NCBI GenBank assembly: GCA_030152145.1
Contig: JASLIL010000100.1
Location: 1 to 20,985, forward strand
Direction of reading: 5' to 3'
Length of the DNA stretch: 20,985 nt
Origin: Tissierellales bacterium
GTDB lineage: Bacteria > Bacillota > Clostridia > Tissierellales > JASKZW01
Shown here: one piece after another, positions 1 through 6,959 of the stretch
Layout: each line of letters starts with the position of its first letter
How positions within the stretch are numbered: the first letter of the stretch is position 1
The notes under the pieces: model-generated
Told to the model about the DNA's origin: nothing
The model's input: only the letters and a program-made list of their open reading frames with translations
Databases searched by the model: none
Program-made: the position numbers and the translations under genes

Positions 1-571
1 TCTTCTTATAAGAATAACAAAAGATTAAGCCAATCAAAAATAAGGGCAATATCTTAGTATAATGAAAACCATAGTTCCTAAGGTGAAAAAGGGCAAATAT
101 AGCTGATGAAAAGCTGGCTAAAATCAAATCTAAAACCCATCCATCCCTATGCCTATAGTATAGTTCATATCTGAAAACTACTTCTTCTACAACTGGGCTT
201 ATAAGAGGAATAAAGGACACTATTAAGTTTTCCCTACAATCCAAGCCCCTAACTAGCTGGGCAGTACTAGATAAAGGCAATATATTTAAAAATTCATTTA
301 AAGAATCAAATATGTTTATAAGAAAGGCAGATATAAAAGCTAAACCTAAACTATAACCAATCAAGGACCTTTTCTTTTTATATTCAGCCCAATCTCTCCT
401 TAAAAGCTCTCCCCTAAACCCAATAGCCACAAACAAGCTCACTAAAGATACTATTAGCATAGCAATGCTGGCCAAGTAGCTATCAACCACTTTAGGCCCC
501 CGAGATATCCATTTTTGTAACAACAACTCTAAAGGTATAACCAATAGTAAAATCAATGAGCTAAAGTCCAT
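1..571 (-). CDS. CPBP-family intramembrane metalloprotease (CAAX/ABI type), C-terminus outside window
   Basis: The minus-strand frame stays open from an ATG at 571 to the window edge, giving the first 190 residues and no stop. The protein is strongly hydrophobic with several predicted membrane segments. Two family motifs are visible: EExxxR (E129, E130, R134) and, about 25 residues later, FxxxH (F159 to H163). These supply the glutamates and a histidine of the CPBP active site. The third, HxxxN/D motif would lie beyond the edge. An excellent site, GGAGG, sits 8 bases before the ATG. The gene is 20 bp downstream of the amidase-like gene and is probably the last or a later gene of that operon. 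Family members process prenylated proteins or peptides, or provide bacteriocin self-immunity; which applies here cannot be told. The family call is firm, the role unknown. Confidence 0.85.
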   Translation of the reverse strand, partial: MDFSSLILLLVIPLELLLQKWISRGPKVVDSYLASIAMLIVSLVSLFVAIGFRGELLRRDWAEYKKKRSLIGYSLGLAFISAFLINIFDSLNEFLNILPLSSTAQLVRGLDCRENLIVSFIPLISPVVEEVVFRYELYYRHRDGWVLDLILASFSSAIFALFHLRNYGFHYTKILPLFLIGLIFCYSYKK

Positions 572-591
572 TTTATTTACCTCCAGCCAAG

Positions 592-1569
592 CTAAACTAT
601 TTTTTTAAAATTCATTTTCCCATCTAAGTCTATAGATAAAAATTCCCTACTATCCCCATCAAAATCACCAATATTAATAATTTTAAGTTCTTGAGAATTA
701 TAGTCACTAAATATATAATCTAAACTTTCAGGATACACATAGGACCTGTACTGAGTATAATCAATAAAAGATTCCTCCTTAGGTAAAAGTCCTTTAGGCA
801 GGCTTAAAATATTACTATAGGCTATAGCCTCCCGTAATAAATCCTCAAAAGAATTAGAGTCCAACTTCCAATCACTGGAAAAACTAAGCCTTAAAAATCT
901 CTTTGAGAAAACCCCATCTATATTGCCAGAAGACAGATCTTCAAAATTAGAACTAACTATCAGGTTTGCAGATGGTAAAAACAAAGAGCTAAGTCCCTTT
1001 AGACCTAAAGTTTTCTCCATGCCCCTAAAATATTCCATAAAATAAGGATTATTGGTAATCATGCCCAACCCATTCCTATAGGAGCATAATTTTTTATCCC
1101 TAGCTTCAATAACTATAGAATCACCAACTCCATCAGTAACAACCCAATACAAGGCCATAGGTCTATCTATATAATAAAGATCATTAGCAACAAGATTAAA
1201 CCTATCCAAATCCTGATCAAGTTCCTTTACAGAGCTATACTTAGCCAAAACCCAATGTATAAACTCCTCAGGATCTAAATTTATCCTATGTCTCATCTCA
1301 TCTATATTATATTTAATATCTCCATCTAAATAGAAAGCTGCACAAGCTAAACCCTTTTCATTTAAGCCATCAACCAACAAGTATTTATCCATCTTCTTGC
1401 CCATCCCCATAAAGCTAAAATGTTCCTCTACTATCTGACCATTATTAAATCTCATCAGATAATACCTAGGATAAAATAGAAAACTAGGCTCCAAGCCCAA
1501 GGAAAAATCCATAGTCCTGCCTGCTATTAAATCATCCACTCTATTTTTTAAAACAAGATGCGTTGACAT
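592..1569 (-). CDS. Linear amide C-N hydrolase / choloylglycine hydrolase family protein with Ser in place of the Cys nucleophile
   Basis: This is an Ntn-hydrolase of the bile-salt hydrolase/penicillin V acylase family (325 aa). Landmarks in order are GRTMDF with R18 and D21, a Tyr at about 80 in the FYLDG stretch, TNNPYF (N173/N174, the family's catalytic Asn region), and a late KRFLRLSF segment matching the conserved Arg region. The family almost always begins Met-Cys, and Cys2 becomes the N-terminal nucleophile after Met removal. Here codon 2 is TCA, so the residue is Ser2. A Ser nucleophile, altered chemistry or an inactive protein are all possible. The ATG at 1569 is chosen because it places residues 2, 18 and 21 in family register and is preceded by GGGGGG. 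An in-frame TTG at 1605 would bury the nucleophile. Substrate unknown: bile salts, penicillin V, or acyl-homoserine-lactone-like amides are the usual ones. Confidence 0.82.
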   Translation of the reverse strand: MSTHLVLKNRVDDLIAGRTMDFSLGLEPSFLFYPRYYLMRFNNGQIVEEHFSFMGMGKKMDKYLLVDGLNEKGLACAAFYLDGDIKYNIDEMRHRINLDPEEFIHWVLAKYSSVKELDQDLDRFNLVANDLYYIDRPMALYWVVTDGVGDSIVIEARDKKLCSYRNGLGMITNNPYFMEYFRGMEKTLGLKGLSSLFLPSANLIVSSNFEDLSSGNIDGVFSKRFLRLSFSSDWKLDSNSFEDLLREAIAYSNILSLPKGLLPKEESFIDYTQYRSYVYPESLDYIFSDYNSQELKIINIGDFDGDSREFLSIDLDGKMNFKKIV

Positions 1570-1591
1570 ACTAGCCCCCCTGTAAAGTAAG

Positions 1592-1621
1592 GTTCTAGAG
1601 CCCAAAAGAGGACTCTAGAAC
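1592..1621 (-). repeat. Intercistronic stem-loop (perfect 9-bp inverted repeat)
   Basis: GTTCTAGAG at 1592-1600 and CTCTAGAAC at 1613-1621 form a perfect 9-bp stem with a 12-base loop between the HdeD-like stop codon and the amidase-like start. No T-run follows on the minus strand, so it is not a convincing terminator. It may be an mRNA-processing or stability element. The alternative in-frame TTG start at 1605 lies in the loop. Confidence 0.55.
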
Positions 1622-1631
1622 ACCATAAATT

Positions 1632-2162
1632 CTAACCATCCATTCCATCTATACCTGCATAGGTCATAATATATGAAGAGCCATATACAACCATATTAAC
1701 TGCTACAATAGCAGACATATACATAGTTGCTATCTCCATATTCCTGATTAAAACATATCCAAAGATTATACCGATAGTACCAGTAACTATACCAACCCAC
1801 CATCTAGCCAATCCAGCTCTTTTTAAATCTATGGCAGCTGCCAAACTGGATATACCACTGAAAAGTTGCCAAAATCCAATAACTACCCCCAAAGCCTTTA
1901 TAGATACAATATTATGTCTTAAAACATAAACACCCAAAATAATATCTAATATTGCACTAACAAGAAAGCCACCCTTTCTAAAATTATCATGGGAAAAGTA
2001 CCTAACCACCTTCATAATACCAGTAACCAGCAATAAAATCCCCAACCAAGTCACTATAGTAAGAGAAGCAGCTATAGGATTAAACAAAAACATAACCCCA
2101 GTTATAATCAAGGATAAACCTATCAAAAGTGATAGAATCTTAGCTAAACTCCTTGTCTTCAA
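1632..2162 (-). CDS. HdeD/DUF308-family membrane protein
   Basis: A small, very hydrophobic protein of about 176 residues with roughly six membrane segments arranged as repeated pairs (for example LLIGLSLIITGVMFLF, LGILLLVTGIMKVV, VGIVTGTIGIIFGYVLI). This matches the DUF308/HdeD short-repeat family. E. coli HdeD is linked to acid stress, but most homologues have no known role. For the start, TTG at 2162 is preferred because AGGGGGTGA, nearly the full anti-16S complement, ends five bases before it. GTG at 2171 is in frame and adds three residues, but it lies inside that ribosome site. The gene is first in a probable operon with the amidase-like and CPBP genes. Confidence 0.75.
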   Translation of the reverse strand: MKTRSLAKILSLLIGLSLIITGVMFLFNPIAASLTIVTWLGILLLVTGIMKVVRYFSHDNFRKGGFLVSAILDIILGVYVLRHNIVSIKALGVVIGFWQLFSGISSLAAAIDLKRAGLARWWVGIVTGTIGIIFGYVLIRNMEIATMYMSAIVAVNMVVYGSSYIMTYAGIDGMDG

Positions 2163-2171
2163 AAATCTCAC

Positions 2172-2454
2172 CCCCTAAGTTATTTTTCACACTCTAGCCC
2201 TTAAATCAAATATATAAAGTCTAAAACACCTCCAAAACCCCTTATTTATCATCATATAATTCCTACTAATATTTTAAAATTTAAACTAGCAACTCTACTA
2301 CCCTTAATCTAGTTTTAAGATAAAGCTTACCTATAGCTGATTTACCCATATTTTATGTTTAATAACAATTATTCAAAATGCTATATTTGAAATCAGTTGC
2401 CCTAGACCCAAAAGTTACTATTACTAAATATATAGGCTAGGGGTCTATAGGCTT
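2172..2454. other. AT-rich intergenic region, presumed promoter of the 2162-to-1 operon
   Basis: No long reading frame is present. A minus-strand 22-codon frame (2187-2255) has a weak AGGA site and could be a leader peptide, but nothing confirms it. CCTAGACCC (2401-2409) faces GGGTCTATAGG (2441-2451), a pairing of about nine bases with a TA bulge and a loop of 31 bases. Several TATAAT-like stretches occur, but no promoter stands out. The function beyond carrying an upstream promoter is not visible. Confidence 0.4.
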
Positions 2455-2486
2455 AAAAAAAAACAAGTAGAGGATTCCCCTACTTG
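2455..2486 (-). terminator. Rho-independent terminator of the yidC-like/2480 operon
   Basis: On the minus strand CAAGTAG pairs with CTACTTG (2464-2486), extended through a G-T pair and GG/CC to an AAT loop. Nine Ts (2455-2463) follow. The TAG stop of the upstream gene lies in the stem. Confidence 0.92.
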
Positions 2487-2839
2487 CTTTTTTCTAATAT
2501 AGAATAAGACCCCTGGTCTAAAACTACTATCCTATCCCTATCCAACCTGTAAATAGGGCTTCCAAGAGTAAAGATATTGCTGGACCTGTCTTGGTCCCTG
2601 TCTCCTAGCGACCTTTCCAGGCTCTTATAGGAAAATTCCACCTGGCCTAGCTCCTCCAAGTCCCCTGGGTCCAAGTCCTTATCATCTGTCCAAAGATAGA
2701 TAGTGTCCTCTAGCTTAAGCATAGGCTTAAAGGACTTTTCTCTATCTGGCTTCTGGCCTAATTTAGATAGAAAAAGGAAGGCTAGTAGAAGCAGTAATAC
2801 CAGGGCTAGAAGATTCCTTAAGCTGTGTCTATAATCCAT
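2480..2839 (-). CDS. Hypothetical membrane-anchored protein, 119 aa
   Basis: Not recognised with certainty. Residues 8-26 form one leucine-rich membrane segment after a short basic N-terminus (RHSLR), with no lipobox cysteine, so this looks like a signal anchor. The remaining ~90 residues are charged and predicted to lie outside the membrane. Their pattern is short strands, DTIYLW, then a G-V turn, then SNIFTLGSPIYRL and a final IVVLDQGSYSILE. That resembles small extracytoplasmic beta domains of Firmicutes lipoproteins, but this is inference only. The start ATG has a purine-rich GGGGAGGGG site. The gene follows the YidC-like gene by 57 bp and precedes a strong terminator, so the two are probably co-transcribed and it could be a client or partner of the insertase. 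Confidence 0.7.
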   Translation of the reverse strand: MDYRHSLRNLLALVLLLLLAFLFLSKLGQKPDREKSFKPMLKLEDTIYLWTDDKDLDPGDLEELGQVEFSYKSLERSLGDRDQDRSSNIFTLGSPIYRLDRDRIVVLDQGSYSILEKSK

Positions 2840-2887
2840 AAGATCCCCTCCCCTAAAGTCTAGTCTAGTCCTTTACATCTACCCACT

Positions 2888-2910
2888 TTTCCCGGTCTAA
2901 GACTGGGAAA
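2888..2910 (-). repeat. Stem-loop around the yidC-like stop codon
   Basis: TTTCCCGGTC (2888-2897) and GACTGGGAAA (2901-2910) form a 10-bp stem with one G-T pair and a 3-base loop. No T-run follows on the minus strand. It is probably a partial terminator or a 3'-end stabiliser between the two genes, not a full stop. Confidence 0.55.
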
Positions 2911-3535
2911 GCTTCTTCTTTTTAAGTTCCAGCAGCTTGTAAAAAAGGTCCTCAAAAGATCCTATAAGACTGCTGGCTATAAAGTAAAGACCCAGTCCTA
3001 CCGGCGCCTTGGATATAATCAATAAACTAAAGACAAGGCTCATAGCCAGGGCCTTTCCATTGGCCTTCTCATAGCCCAGCCCCTTTAAAAAGGGGATATA
3101 TCCTAGTCCCATAGGCAAAATATTTACAACTAAATATAGGATTGGTATTAAATAATAGGGGTCTCTTAGGCCTATATTTTCTACCCAAGGTAGAAGTATA
3201 GTTCCCTTTTCTGGCAGGTTAACTACCACCCTATACACAGATGTAAATATTGGAATTTGTAAAAACATAGTTAAAATTCCTAGGGTCAAGCCCTTGTTTT
3301 CAAGGTAAAGTTTGGTTTTTTCCTCTTCAAATTTCTCCCTGTCTTCCTTGTATTCAAGCTCCAAGGCCCTTAGCTTCTCAGCCAGTTCATCCTGTTTTTT
3401 CAGGCTCTTTTTATTACTGAGATTTAAGGGTAGAAGAATCAACTTTGACAAAAGGGTCAAGAGGATTATAGCCATGCCCCAGTCCTTGCTTAGATAGAAG
3501 AAGAATTCTACAAGCTTTTGAAATATAGTGGTCAT
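2897..3535 (-). CDS. Short YidC/Oxa1-family membrane protein insertase
   Basis: The 212-aa protein carries the YidC/Oxa1 core. A first segment (WGMAIILLTLLSKLILLPLN, about 19-38) is followed by a charged coiled-coil hairpin with many K/E residues (45-80), then GLTLGILTMFLQIPIFTSVYRV, and three further membrane segments ending near residue 200 before a Lys-rich tail. The family inserts and folds membrane proteins alone or with SecYEG. It is shorter than usual: there is no signal peptide or lipobox ahead of the first core segment. K31 stands where most relatives have the positively charged groove Arg. The gene is not in the rpmH-rnpA-yidC context, so it may be a second copy or a specialised form. 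The start ATG has AAGGAG 7 bases upstream. TATAAT at 3557-3562 is a likely -10 box. Confidence 0.88.
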   Translation of the reverse strand: MTTIFQKLVEFFFYLSKDWGMAIILLTLLSKLILLPLNLSNKKSLKKQDELAEKLRALELEYKEDREKFEEEKTKLYLENKGLTLGILTMFLQIPIFTSVYRVVVNLPEKGTILLPWVENIGLRDPYYLIPILYLVVNILPMGLGYIPFLKGLGYEKANGKALAMSLVFSLLIISKAPVGLGLYFIASSLIGSFEDLFYKLLELKKKKLSQS

Positions 3536-3556
3536 CTTATCACTCCTTTTTATGTA

Positions 3557-3562
3557 ATTATA
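3557..3562 (-). promoter_or_regulatory. Candidate -10 box for the yidC-like operon
   Basis: The minus strand reads TATAAT, preceded by TATATAG. It lies about 20 bases upstream of the insertase start codon. No good -35 hexamer is visible at 16-18 bp, so only the -10 is called. Confidence 0.45.
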
Positions 3563-3630
3563 CTATATATAAATGGAAAAAACCCTGGCCATAGATAAAT
3601 ATATAATATAGATTATATTTTATTCACTTT

Positions 3631-3639
3631 TGTGATAAT
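3631..3639 (+). promoter_or_regulatory. Candidate extended -10 for grdX
   Basis: TGTGATAAT is a TGn extended -10 followed by GATAAT, 31 bases before the grdX start. The -35 region is poor, which is acceptable for an extended -10 promoter. Confidence 0.4.
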
Positions 3640-3670
3640 ATATAGGTATCATATGTTTGGAGGTTTAGTT

Positions 3671-4063
3671 ATGAAGAACGATTTAATAGTTACTAACAAT
3701 CCCTATGTTGTAGAAAAGTTCAAGGATGAGTACGAAATTACTTTTCTAGAAGGTGTGGATTTAATTGAAGTAATGATGTATGTAAGAGAAAGAATTCATG
3801 AAGGACATGAGCTAAAGACCCACCCTCTTTCAGGCAGCGTAAAGCCTAATGAGACTCCTTATAAGACTATTTTAATTAGTAGGAAAAAAGGTGATCTAGA
3901 CATGTCAGGCGTAAGCATAATAGAAGAGAGTATAAATACAGTTAACAAGTTTTACTCAGACAAGAAAACTCCTCTTTGGACAGAGCAGGTTCTAGATGAC
4001 TTTAGGGTTATAGACCTTTCTCTAATTGAGAATGCTCTAATAAAAATGAGACATTTATACTAA
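3671..4063 (+). CDS. grdX: GrdX family protein
   Basis: A protein of 130 residues. The N-terminal LIVTNNPYV, the central HEGHELKTHPLSGSVKPNET run and the following PYKTILIS are the signature of GrdX, the small protein usually encoded at the head of glycine or sarcosine reductase (grd) operons. Its biochemical role is not established. The start at 3671 is chosen because GGAGG lies 8 bases upstream; earlier in-frame starts precede that site. No other grd gene is visible on either side, so it is an orphan here, facing the HPr-WhiA operon across a shared terminator. Codons end often in T or G, like the minus-strand genes and unlike the A/C-ending plus-strand pst genes, which may mean a recent inversion. 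Confidence 0.85.
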   Translation: MKNDLIVTNNPYVVEKFKDEYEITFLEGVDLIEVMMYVRERIHEGHELKTHPLSGSVKPNETPYKTILISRKKGDLDMSGVSIIEESINTVNKFYSDKKTPLWTEQVLDDFRVIDLSLIENALIKMRHLY

Positions 4064-4095
4064 AAAACATCCAAGATTAAATCTTGGATGTTTTT
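4063..4095. terminator. Bidirectional terminator between grdX and the HPr gene
   Basis: A perfect 15-bp stem (4063-4077 with 4081-4095, AAAAACATCCAAGAT and its complement) has a 3-base loop. T-runs occur in both directions, so it serves both converging units. It starts at the last base of the grdX stop. Confidence 0.93.
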
Positions 4096-4099
4096 CTAT

Positions 4100-4366
4100 T
4101 TATATATCCTTAAGCCCCTCTTCCAGAAGCTTCTTAAGCTCTTCTATGGCCTCTTTTTCATCAGGCCCCTTTACCAGTAAAAGGATTTCCTCACCAGCAA
4201 AGGCACTTAGGGACATAACTCCTATAATACTTTTGCCATCTACCAGCTTTCCGCCAGTTTCAATCTTTATATCTGACTGGAATTCATTTGCCTTTTTCAC
4301 AAAAACTGCAGCAGGTCTTGCATGCAAGCCTAGTTCGTTATTTAGAACTGCCTTTTCTTTGAGCAT
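4100..4366 (-). CDS. ptsH: Phosphocarrier protein HPr (ptsH/crh family)
   Basis: An 88-aa HPr. GLHARPAA places the PTS phosphorylation His at residue 15, and GKSIIGVMSL places the regulatory Ser at residue 46, both in exact family register. Enzyme I phosphorylates His15 for sugar uptake. HPr kinase targets Ser46 for carbon catabolite control. The gene starts at ATG 4366, 29 bp inside the end of whiA, with AGGGAG upstream, so translation is probably coupled. In B. subtilis the gene after whiA is crh, whose residue 15 is Gln. Here His15 is kept, so this is a phosphotransfer-competent HPr by sequence. It may be the only HPr of the organism, but that cannot be seen here. Confidence 0.93.
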   Translation of the reverse strand: MLKEKAVLNNELGLHARPAAVFVKKANEFQSDIKIETGGKLVDGKSIIGVMSLSAFAGEEILLLVKGPDEKEAIEELKKLLEEGLKDI

Positions 4367-5327
4367 TTTTGGATTTCTCCCTTCTTTCAAGTCTTTCTGC
4401 TATTTCATCTATCTTCCTAAAGCGGTGATTAACCCCTGATTTCCCCACTGGTGGGTTTAACTTGCTGCCTAATTCCTTTAGGCTTGCATCTCTATACTCA
4501 AGTCTTAAGTGGGCTACTTCCTGAAGATTTTCAGGTAGCTTTTCCAAACCCATCATCCTGTCTATATACTCTATGTTGTTTACCTGCCTCAAGGAGGCGT
4601 CTATAACCTTACCTAAATTGGCTGTTTCACAGTTTACCAACCTGTTTATATTGTTTCTAACATCCTTAAATACCCTTATATCTTCAAATTTCAAAAGTGC
4701 CTGATGGGCCTCTATTATATTAAGGATTTCCACTAGCTGCTCTCCTTCTTTAAGGTAGATCACGTAGTTGTCCTTTCTTTCTATAACCTTGGAATTTAGG
4801 TCAAAGCTATTTATTAGATTTGATAGCTTAAGGCCATAGTCCTCACCATTAGTAACAAATTCCATGTGGTAGCCCTTTTCTGGATTGGATATGGATCCAC
4901 CTCCCAGAAAGGAGCCCCTAATATAGGCTCTCTTGCAGCATCTTTTTTCCACTATCTTCTCTGGTATATCATACTTGGTTACTAGATAAATATTATCATC
5001 ATCTATGGTAAAGCCTGTATCCTCTAGTATCTGTCTTGTTAAACTATTTTCCCTAACATATATTAGGTAGTTGTTGTTTTTCTTAAGCTGCCTGTTTCTC
5101 CTAACCATAACCTCTACATTTTCGCTATAAAGATACTTTAAAAGAGAAAATATCCTCCTGGCTATGGCAGCATTCTCTGTAACAAACTTAAGGCTAAGCC
5201 TATTGTCCATCTTTATTTGTATTGTAGCATTCATCCTAATTATAGCTGATAATTCAGCTAGGGCACAGCATCTATCTAATATAGGCAGTCTAGATACCTC
5301 ATTCTTGGTACTTGATGAAAATGACAT
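4338..5327 (-). CDS. whiA: DNA-binding protein WhiA
   Basis: A 329-aa WhiA with the usual order: an N-terminal domain (about 1-85), a LAGLIDADG-like middle region (CCKRAYIRGSFLGGGSIS near 130-147, HMEFVTN after it), then a helix-turn-helix C-terminus (RLEYRDASLKELGSKL, PPVGKSGVNHRFRKI near 280-310). WhiA controls cell division and sporulation genes in actinobacteria and affects division and chromosome segregation in Firmicutes. The nuclease residues of true LAGLIDADG enzymes are not expected. The start ATG at 5327 is 9 bp after the Nudix stop and the end overlaps the HPr start, so this is the middle gene of a tight operon. RapZ and GlmR (YvcK), which precede whiA in B. subtilis, are absent. 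Confidence 0.95.
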   Translation of the reverse strand: MSFSSSTKNEVSRLPILDRCCALAELSAIIRMNATIQIKMDNRLSLKFVTENAAIARRIFSLLKYLYSENVEVMVRRNRQLKKNNNYLIYVRENSLTRQILEDTGFTIDDDNIYLVTKYDIPEKIVEKRCCKRAYIRGSFLGGGSISNPEKGYHMEFVTNGEDYGLKLSNLINSFDLNSKVIERKDNYVIYLKEGEQLVEILNIIEAHQALLKFEDIRVFKDVRNNINRLVNCETANLGKVIDASLRQVNNIEYIDRMMGLEKLPENLQEVAHLRLEYRDASLKELGSKLNPPVGKSGVNHRFRKIDEIAERLERREKSKNAQRKGSSK

Positions 5328-5336
5328 TTTACCTAC

Positions 5337-5741
5337 CTACTCTCTATCATACTTTTCTAAAAACTTCTTGAATATACTTCTCTCATCATCATGTTTAAGC
5401 AGTTCCATAACTCTGTCTATGTGGACAAAGTTGGCATCCTTAAAGCCCTCCTCCCTCTGAGGCCTACACTCCATATTATCGGTCTTCATATGATACCAGT
5501 GAACCACCTTATCTATAAGTCTATTGTCTATATCCCTATATTTATAATGAATCTTTCCCACATAGTCTACTACCTGCCCCCTAGAACCAGTCTCCTCAAA
5601 GACCTCTCTTAGGGCCGTATCCTTCAGGGACTCAAACTTCTTTTGCCCCCCTTTGGGAAGAACCCAATCATCATTAAACTTTTGCAGTAATAATACAGCA
5701 TTCTTAAAAACTACTATTCCCCCAGAGCTAACCTTATTCAC
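5337..5741 (-). CDS. Nudix hydrolase (YvcI-like position)
   Basis: A 134-aa Nudix domain protein. The Nudix box is complete: G31, E37, then R45-E46, E49-E50 and G52, fitting GX5EX7REUXEEXG. The glutamates bind Mg2+ for hydrolysis of a nucleoside diphosphate linked to another group. The substrate is not predictable from sequence; diadenosine polyphosphate-type or RNA cap hydrolases look similar. The GTG start at 5741 has TTTAGGAG 8 bases upstream. The gene leads the operon with whiA and the HPr gene, the place held by yvcI in B. subtilis. A promoter with a perfect TATAAT lies about 70 bp upstream. Confidence 0.92.
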   Translation of the reverse strand: MNKVSSGGIVVFKNAVLLLQKFNDDWVLPKGGQKKFESLKDTALREVFEETGSRGQVVDYVGKIHYKYRDIDNRLIDKVVHWYHMKTDNMECRPQREEGFKDANFVHIDRVMELLKHDDERSIFKKFLEKYDRE

Positions 5742-5811
5742 TACATCACTCCTAAATCCAGCTATTTAAAGCCTCTAAAGGTCCTACTATATTCTCTATC
5801 AATGTACTCAT

Positions 5812-5841
5812 ATTATACTATAAAAAAAATTTTAATGCTAA
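5812..5841 (-). promoter_or_regulatory. Promoter of the Nudix-whiA-HPr operon
   Basis: The minus strand has TTAGCA (rc of 5836-5841), an 18-bp T-rich spacer and TATAAT (rc of 5812-5817). The leader to the GTG start is about 65 bases. Confidence 0.6.
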
Positions 5842-5846
5842 ATATT

Positions 5847-5874
5847 TTTATTAAGCCCCTATTTGTAGTATTAT
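5847..5874 (+). promoter_or_regulatory. Weak candidate promoter for the M42 peptidase
   Basis: TTTATT, 16 bp, then TATTAT, about 30 bases before the start codon. TATATA at 5872 is an alternative -10. It is placed back to back with the Nudix promoter. Confidence 0.35.
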
Positions 5875-5903
5875 ATAGGTATAGACTTTAAGGAGGAGAT
5901 ACT

Positions 5904-6944
5904 GTGAAAATTAACGTAGACAAATTAACTGAAAAACTAGAAACACTTTTAAATATTTCTAGTCCTACTGGTGACACTAAAGAAGCTATCGAATATGTAG
6001 AAGGTGAATTTAAGGCTCTAGGTCTAAATACTTACCTAACACAAAAAGGTGCCCTAGTAGCAACTATTGAGGGAAAAAATACAGACCAAGAAGTTACTCT
6101 TTCAGGTCACGTAGACACTCTAGGTGCTATGGTTAAAGAAATAAAGGCTAACGGAAGACTAAAGCTTACTCAATTAGGTGGCTATGTTTGGGATACAGTT
6201 GAGGGAACTTATGTTACTATAAAAAATTCAGAAGGAAAAAGATTCACAGGTACTATACTTACTACAAAAGCATCTTCCCATGTTCACGGCAGCGGAACAA
6301 AGGAAGTAGATAGAAATGACGCTAATCTAGAGGTTAGAATAGACGAAATAGTAGAGTCAGCTGATGATGTTAGGGAGAAACTAGGCATAGAAGTAGGAGA
6401 CTTTGTCTACCTAGATCCAAGATGTCAAGTTACTGAATCAGGCTACATCAAATCAAGACATCTAGATGATAAGGCTGGAGTTATATCCATACTAGGAATG
6501 GCAGAATACCTAGTAGAAAACAATATAAAACCTAACTACACTACTAATTTCTTCATCTCAAACTATGAAGAAGTAGGACATGGTGCTAGTGCAGGCATAC
6601 CAGAAAAAACTATGGAATTCATAGCTGTAGACATGGCAGCTCCTGGAGAAGGACAAACTTCCCACGAGCAAAAAGTTACTATTTGTGCAAAAGACAGCAC
6701 AGGACCTTATGATCTTGAATTAAAAACTAGACTAGTTAATCTAGCTAAGGAAAATAATATAGACTATGTAGTAGACATTTATCCATTCTACGGCTCAGAT
6801 GCTTCTGCAGCCCTAAGAGCTGGAGGAATGTTTAAGGCTGGACTAATAGGCCCAGGAGTAGACGCATCCCACTCCTTTGAAAGAACTCACAAGGATGCTA
6901 TAGAAAACACTGTTAAACTAGGAGTAGCTTACCTTACTAAATAG
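5904..6944 (+). CDS. M42-family metalloaminopeptidase
   Basis: A 346-aa cytosolic M42 peptidase (glutamyl/deblocking aminopeptidase type). The two-metal site is complete: H69 and D71 in SGHVDT, D188/D189 in RHLDDKAG, the E222-E223 pair in YEEVGHG (catalytic base and ligand), D243 in VDMAAPG, and H323 in ASHSFERTH. These large oligomeric enzymes trim N-terminal residues from peptides, which suits an amino-acid-fermenting organism. The GTG start has a near-perfect AAGGAGGAGA site. The gene is followed after 15 bp by the 172-aa gene and is probably co-transcribed with it. Codon use is more balanced than in the pst genes, consistent with high expression. Exact residue specificity cannot be read. 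Confidence 0.95.
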   Translation: MKINVDKLTEKLETLLNISSPTGDTKEAIEYVEGEFKALGLNTYLTQKGALVATIEGKNTDQEVTLSGHVDTLGAMVKEIKANGRLKLTQLGGYVWDTVEGTYVTIKNSEGKRFTGTILTTKASSHVHGSGTKEVDRNDANLEVRIDEIVESADDVREKLGIEVGDFVYLDPRCQVTESGYIKSRHLDDKAGVISILGMAEYLVENNIKPNYTTNFFISNYEEVGHGASAGIPEKTMEFIAVDMAAPGEGQTSHEQKVTICAKDSTGPYDLELKTRLVNLAKENNIDYVVDIYPFYGSDASAALRAGGMFKAGLIGPGVDASHSFERTHKDAIENTVKLGVAYLTK

Positions 6945-6959
6945 TTAGGAGGAGATTTT

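Noticed and set aside
1570..1605. N-terminal extension of the amidase-like protein from TTG 1605
   Set aside because: It would bury the residue aligned with the nucleophile; the ATG at 1569 gives family register for residues 2, 18 and 21.
4146..4439. Plus-strand frame across the HPr gene and the end of whiA
   Set aside because: It is antisense to two well-conserved genes and has no plausible start signal.
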